In this document: positions 61,738 to 64,000 of the stretch, in pieces
How positions within the stretch are numbered: the stretch's first letter is position 1
Layout of the letters: every line of letters begins with the position of its first letter
Assembly (NCBI GenBank): GCA_903838415.1
Contig: CAILYI010000195.1
Location: 1 to 64,000 of the forward strand
Length of the DNA: 64,000 nt
Direction of reading: 5' to 3'
Source of the DNA: an uncultured Anaerolineae bacterium
Lineage (GTDB): Bacteria; Chloroflexota; Anaerolineae; Anaerolineales; Villigracilaceae
Position numbers and translations under genes: made by a program
The notes under the pieces: generated by a model
What the model was told of the DNA's origin: nothing
The model's database searches: none
Seen by the model: only the letters and a program-made list of their open reading frames with translations

Positions 61738-62652
61738 TCAGGACAGGCCAGCGCGTATAATCTCAAGGAAACGCATCCGGTCAATCGCAACGCCAACATC
61801 CACGTTGACGGGCAATGCGTGATGCCCGGAAATATCCGCAACCGTGCGCCCGCGGGTGAGTTCGCCGCGCAGTTCAATGCCAACGTGCATCGGTTTGGTG
61901 CGAGTCAGCGCCGGGTCAATCACGGTTGCGATCGCACAGGCGTCATAAATTTGTCCCCGTTCAACGTGGCGGTGATTGATAAACCAGCGGACGTCGCGCT
62001 CCATCAGGCTGGCAGCGACGATGGCCCACGGGGATCCAATCTGGCCGATTTTCGCCACATTGTCCAGCGAAACATAGGCCTGGGCGGTTACTTCCAGTCC
62101 AATCATGGTGATCGGAATTCCGGCGGAATACACAATGTGAGCGGCTTCTGGGTCAGCCAGGATGTTGAATTCAGCGGAGGGGGTGGTGTTGCCTTCGAGA
62201 TAGGCGCCGCCCATCGTCACCAGGCGCGGAATCCGCGTGGCGAGACGGGGCTCAATCCGTAGGGCGAGCGCCAGGTTGGTCAAAGGGCCGATCGGCGCGT
62301 AGACGGTATCCGGCCCGAGCGGCCCCATATAGTAGCGGATTAAAAAATCCACCGCCCGTTCGGTTTGGGGTTGGAGGTCTGTGGCGGGTAAGGGCAGGAT
62401 CGCCCGTTGATCGGAATTCATGGGCGGCGGCGGGTTGACCAGGGCGGTCAGCGCTCCGGAATAAACCGGGACATGACCAAGCTGTCCAGCCGCAATCACC
62501 CGCAAGGTATTGTCCAGCGTGACGGACAGTGGCGCGTTGCCGTGGGTGACAGTCACCGCCACCAGTTCCAACGCGGGGTGATGACCGGCCAGCAAAATGG
62601 CGACGGCATCATCTCCGCCGGTATCGACATCCAGGATTACTTTTTGGGCCAT
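61738..62652 (-). CDS. inosine-uridine-type nucleoside hydrolase
   Basis: A 304-residue enzyme splitting nucleosides into base and ribose. The calcium site DVDTGGDDAVAI is complete. MGGAYLEGNTTPSAEFNILAD carries the ribose-binding Asn and Glu. Near the end, the position of the catalytic His next to the last Asp ligand reads QIYDACAIA, so Tyr replaces His; members with such changes have altered base preference. The ATG at 62652 follows GAGAAGAA. Confidence 0.88.
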   Translation of the reverse strand: MAQKVILDVDTGGDDAVAILLAGHHPALELVAVTVTHGNAPLSVTLDNTLRVIAAGQLGHVPVYSGALTALVNPPPPMNSDQRAILPLPATDLQPQTERAVDFLIRYYMGPLGPDTVYAPIGPLTNLALALRIEPRLATRIPRLVTMGGAYLEGNTTPSAEFNILADPEAAHIVYSAGIPITMIGLEVTAQAYVSLDNVAKIGQIGSPWAIVAASLMERDVRWFINHRHVERGQIYDACAIATVIDPALTRTKPMHVGIELRGELTRGRTVADISGHHALPVNVDVGVAIDRMRFLEIIRAGLS

Positions 62653-62724
62653 TTCTTCTCCAACTAATTTACGATAGTGCGCCGCGCCGTTACCGGTGCG
62701 GCGCACTTTATCGCAAGCATCAAC

Positions 62725-63546
62725 TTACTTTGAAGGTTGTTTCACGGCCTGCATAAAGGCCGAAATTCGATCGGCTTCCCATTCGGCCAGCAGGGCTTCT
62801 TTTGTCCAGCCATTGGTTGATTTGAAAGAGCTGCTGACAATGACGCCGTCAGCGAATTGCAGGGCCTGCGCCACGTTGTCGGGGCTGGCGCCGCCGCCGA
62901 GCAAGAGCGGCGCGCCCAAATTGGCGGCCCGCACGCTGTTGAGCATCTCCAGCGATTCTGGGAAAGACTTGCCGGTCAGGATCAACCCATCCGCGCGGCC
63001 AAAGACTGCCGCCTGGCGGGCTTCTTCGACGAGCGGCAAACGTCCAAGCGGTTCGCCGGTGCGGTCGTAGACGTCCGCCAGAATCAGGATATCCTCGGCC
63101 CCGATTTGGGCGCGATAGTGGATGGCCTCGTAGGCACAGCCTTCCAGCATGCCTTCGGCTTTGATCATAGCGCCGACGTAAACTTTCAGGCGGACGAATT
63201 GCGCGCCAATGGCCTGGGCAACGGCCAGCGGTTCGCGCGCGCCATGACTGAGCATGCAAACGCCTAGGGCCAGCTGCGGAAATTCCCGCCGCAGGGCCGC
63301 GCCCACTACTGCCAGGTTGGCGATTGTATGCGGTTCGATGTGCGGAGCAAGCGGAAAATCGCCCAGATCCTGCAAGTAGAGCGCTTTGATCCCGGCTTTG
63401 ACGGCTCGCTCGGTGTTGCGCAGGGCTGAATCAACGGCTACCTGCGCGGATTGTGCGGCAGGATGCCGCGAGGCGGGCGACGGCGGCAGGTGCAGCGCGG
63501 CGATAATCGCCGGACGTCCGGGGGTGAACAGAACCGGGGAACTCAT
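62725..63546 (-). CDS. BtpA/SgcQ-family TIM-barrel protein
   Basis: A 273-residue protein of the BtpA family. The start PAIIAALHLPPSPASRHP and GDFPLAPHIEPHTIANLAVV match the family, as does LLLGGGASPDNVAQAL. The fold is a phosphate-binding barrel. Cyanobacterial BtpA was named from photosystem I assembly, but in heterotrophs the gene stands in sugar and nucleoside operons and its reaction is not known to me. The ATG at 63546 overlaps the stop of the SIS gene by ATGA. Confidence 0.82.
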   Translation of the reverse strand: MSSPVLFTPGRPAIIAALHLPPSPASRHPAAQSAQVAVDSALRNTERAVKAGIKALYLQDLGDFPLAPHIEPHTIANLAVVGAALRREFPQLALGVCMLSHGAREPLAVAQAIGAQFVRLKVYVGAMIKAEGMLEGCAYEAIHYRAQIGAEDILILADVYDRTGEPLGRLPLVEEARQAAVFGRADGLILTGKSFPESLEMLNSVRAANLGAPLLLGGGASPDNVAQALQFADGVIVSSSFKSTNGWTKEALLAEWEADRISAFMQAVKQPSK

Positions 63547-64000
63547 GGCATCCATTTTTCCGATAATTCAGAAGTGCGGATGCGGCTGATCCCGCCGCCG
63601 CCTTCGGTGGAGCGCCCGCCGCCAAATCCGCGGAAAAAGGGTTCGCCGACCACCTCCGCGCGGTAGGCCGCAAACAACAGGCCCGGAATCTGGGTCACCA
63701 AATGCGAGAACATTTCGCGGACGGGTGAAAAGGTGAAGGCGGCGTCGGCCAGTTTGGTCAATTCCAGAGCTGTTTTGGGGGCAATCACCACCACGCGCCG
63801 ACCAATAGCCTTGGCGGCCACCACCATTTCAGTCACGCGGGAGAGATCGCGTTCGGCGGCTGTAATGGCAAAAGTGGGCGTGTTGGCGTCTTTGGCAAAA
63901 TATTGTAAATGGCACCATTCTTCGGTGTCCTGACCGAGAGCCGGGTCACCGGAGGCTTCCAGTACCTTGGCCGCGGTAAAGAGCGCGATGCCAAAGTTGG
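63543..64000 (-). CDS. SIS-domain sugar isomerase, C-terminal part (cut by window end)
   Basis: The 152 visible C-terminal residues belong to a two-SIS-domain protein of the GlmS/AgaS type. They start NFGIALFTAAKVLEASG, followed by DTEEWCHLQYFAKDANTP, matching the second SIS half with the conserved Glu-x-x-His. It ends GGISRIRTSELSEKWMP. The 5-prime part lies beyond position 64000. It is the first gene seen of the salvage run and overlaps the BtpA gene. Confidence 0.8.
   Translation of the reverse strand, partial: NFGIALFTAAKVLEASGDPALGQDTEEWCHLQYFAKDANTPTFAITAAERDLSRVTEMVVAAKAIGRRVVVIAPKTALELTKLADAAFTFSPVREMFSHLVTQIPGLLFAAYRAEVVGEPFFRGFGGGRSTEGGGGISRIRTSELSEKWMP

Noticed and set aside
1-64000. 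Insertion sequences, prophage, integrase or tRNA genes
   Set aside because: I found no transposase, integrase or phage protein and no cloverleaf-like sequence; only short intergenic repeats are present.

Overview
The window is bacterial chromosome: dense, mostly SD-led genes in long co-directional runs with many start/stop overlaps. No rRNA, tRNA, CRISPR array, transposase or phage gene was recognised. The mix of genes (RbsA-type sugar transport, corrinoid/UroD methyltransferases, tungsten AOR, thiolase/DUF35 modules, a lipoprotein with an Ala/Pro/Glu/Thr linker, dispersed short intergenic repeats) is what I would expect of a Chloroflexota genome of the Anaerolineae type. That assignment is inference from gene content only. 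The first 1.3 kb, with the LacI gene, looks more AT-rich than the rest.

Region 1 (1-19153, plus strand) is a sugar or polyol uptake and catabolism island. It holds a LacI regulator with two operator-like palindromes, an orphan receiver-domain protein, an RbsA/RbsC-type ABC transporter whose binding protein carries two nearly identical ligand domains, four UroD-family methyltransferases plus a corrinoid protein, a 757-residue desaturase-Rieske-reductase fusion matching the order MocD-MocE-MocF of rhizopine O-demethylation, a TIM-barrel isomerase, xylose isomerase, xylulokinase and a LarA-type nickel-pincer racemase.

Region 2 (19177-24926, minus strand) is a six-gene run: a fifth UroD-like protein, a GntR/UTRA regulator, a SIS protein, an SDR, an FAD oxidoreductase and a phosphotriesterase-family hydrolase. 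Region 3 (25202-31759, plus strand) diverges from it across a 14-bp palindrome: ROK regulator, Gfo/Idh/MocA dehydrogenase, DeoC-type aldolase, second MocA-type dehydrogenase, isomerase/epimerase and ROK kinase. Regions 1 to 3 together look like a catabolic set for O-methylated sugars or cyclitols, with both a corrinoid and an oxygenase-type way to handle methyl groups (inference). A 559-bp non-coding stretch rich in inverted repeats (31760-32318) ends it.

Region 4 (32319-59519, minus strand) is 28 genes in one direction for breakdown of an acyl-CoA. A MerR regulator with a clear promoter heads it. It contains seven thiolase-superfamily proteins, of which five lack the nucleophilic cysteine, and five DUF35-type OB-fold partners. 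It also has an acyl-CoA dehydrogenase, a MaoC hydratase, enoyl-CoA hydratase, 3-hydroxyacyl-CoA dehydrogenase, acyl-CoA synthetase, an SCP2-like protein, an alcohol dehydrogenase, an AOR with its ferredoxin and MoaD-like protein, a beta-keto acid cleavage enzyme and a two-subunit CoA-transferase. The order thiolase-like/DUF35/MaoC/acyl-CoA dehydrogenase resembles the steroid side-chain retro-aldol machinery (Ltp2, ChsH2, ChsH1, ChsE), and a carboxylation-free route for branched acyl chains is my main hypothesis.

Region 5 (59740-64000, minus strand) is a nucleoside/sugar salvage run: M42 peptidase, PfkB-type kinase with Asn in place of the catalytic Asp, nucleoside hydrolase, BtpA-family barrel protein and a SIS isomerase cut by the window end.
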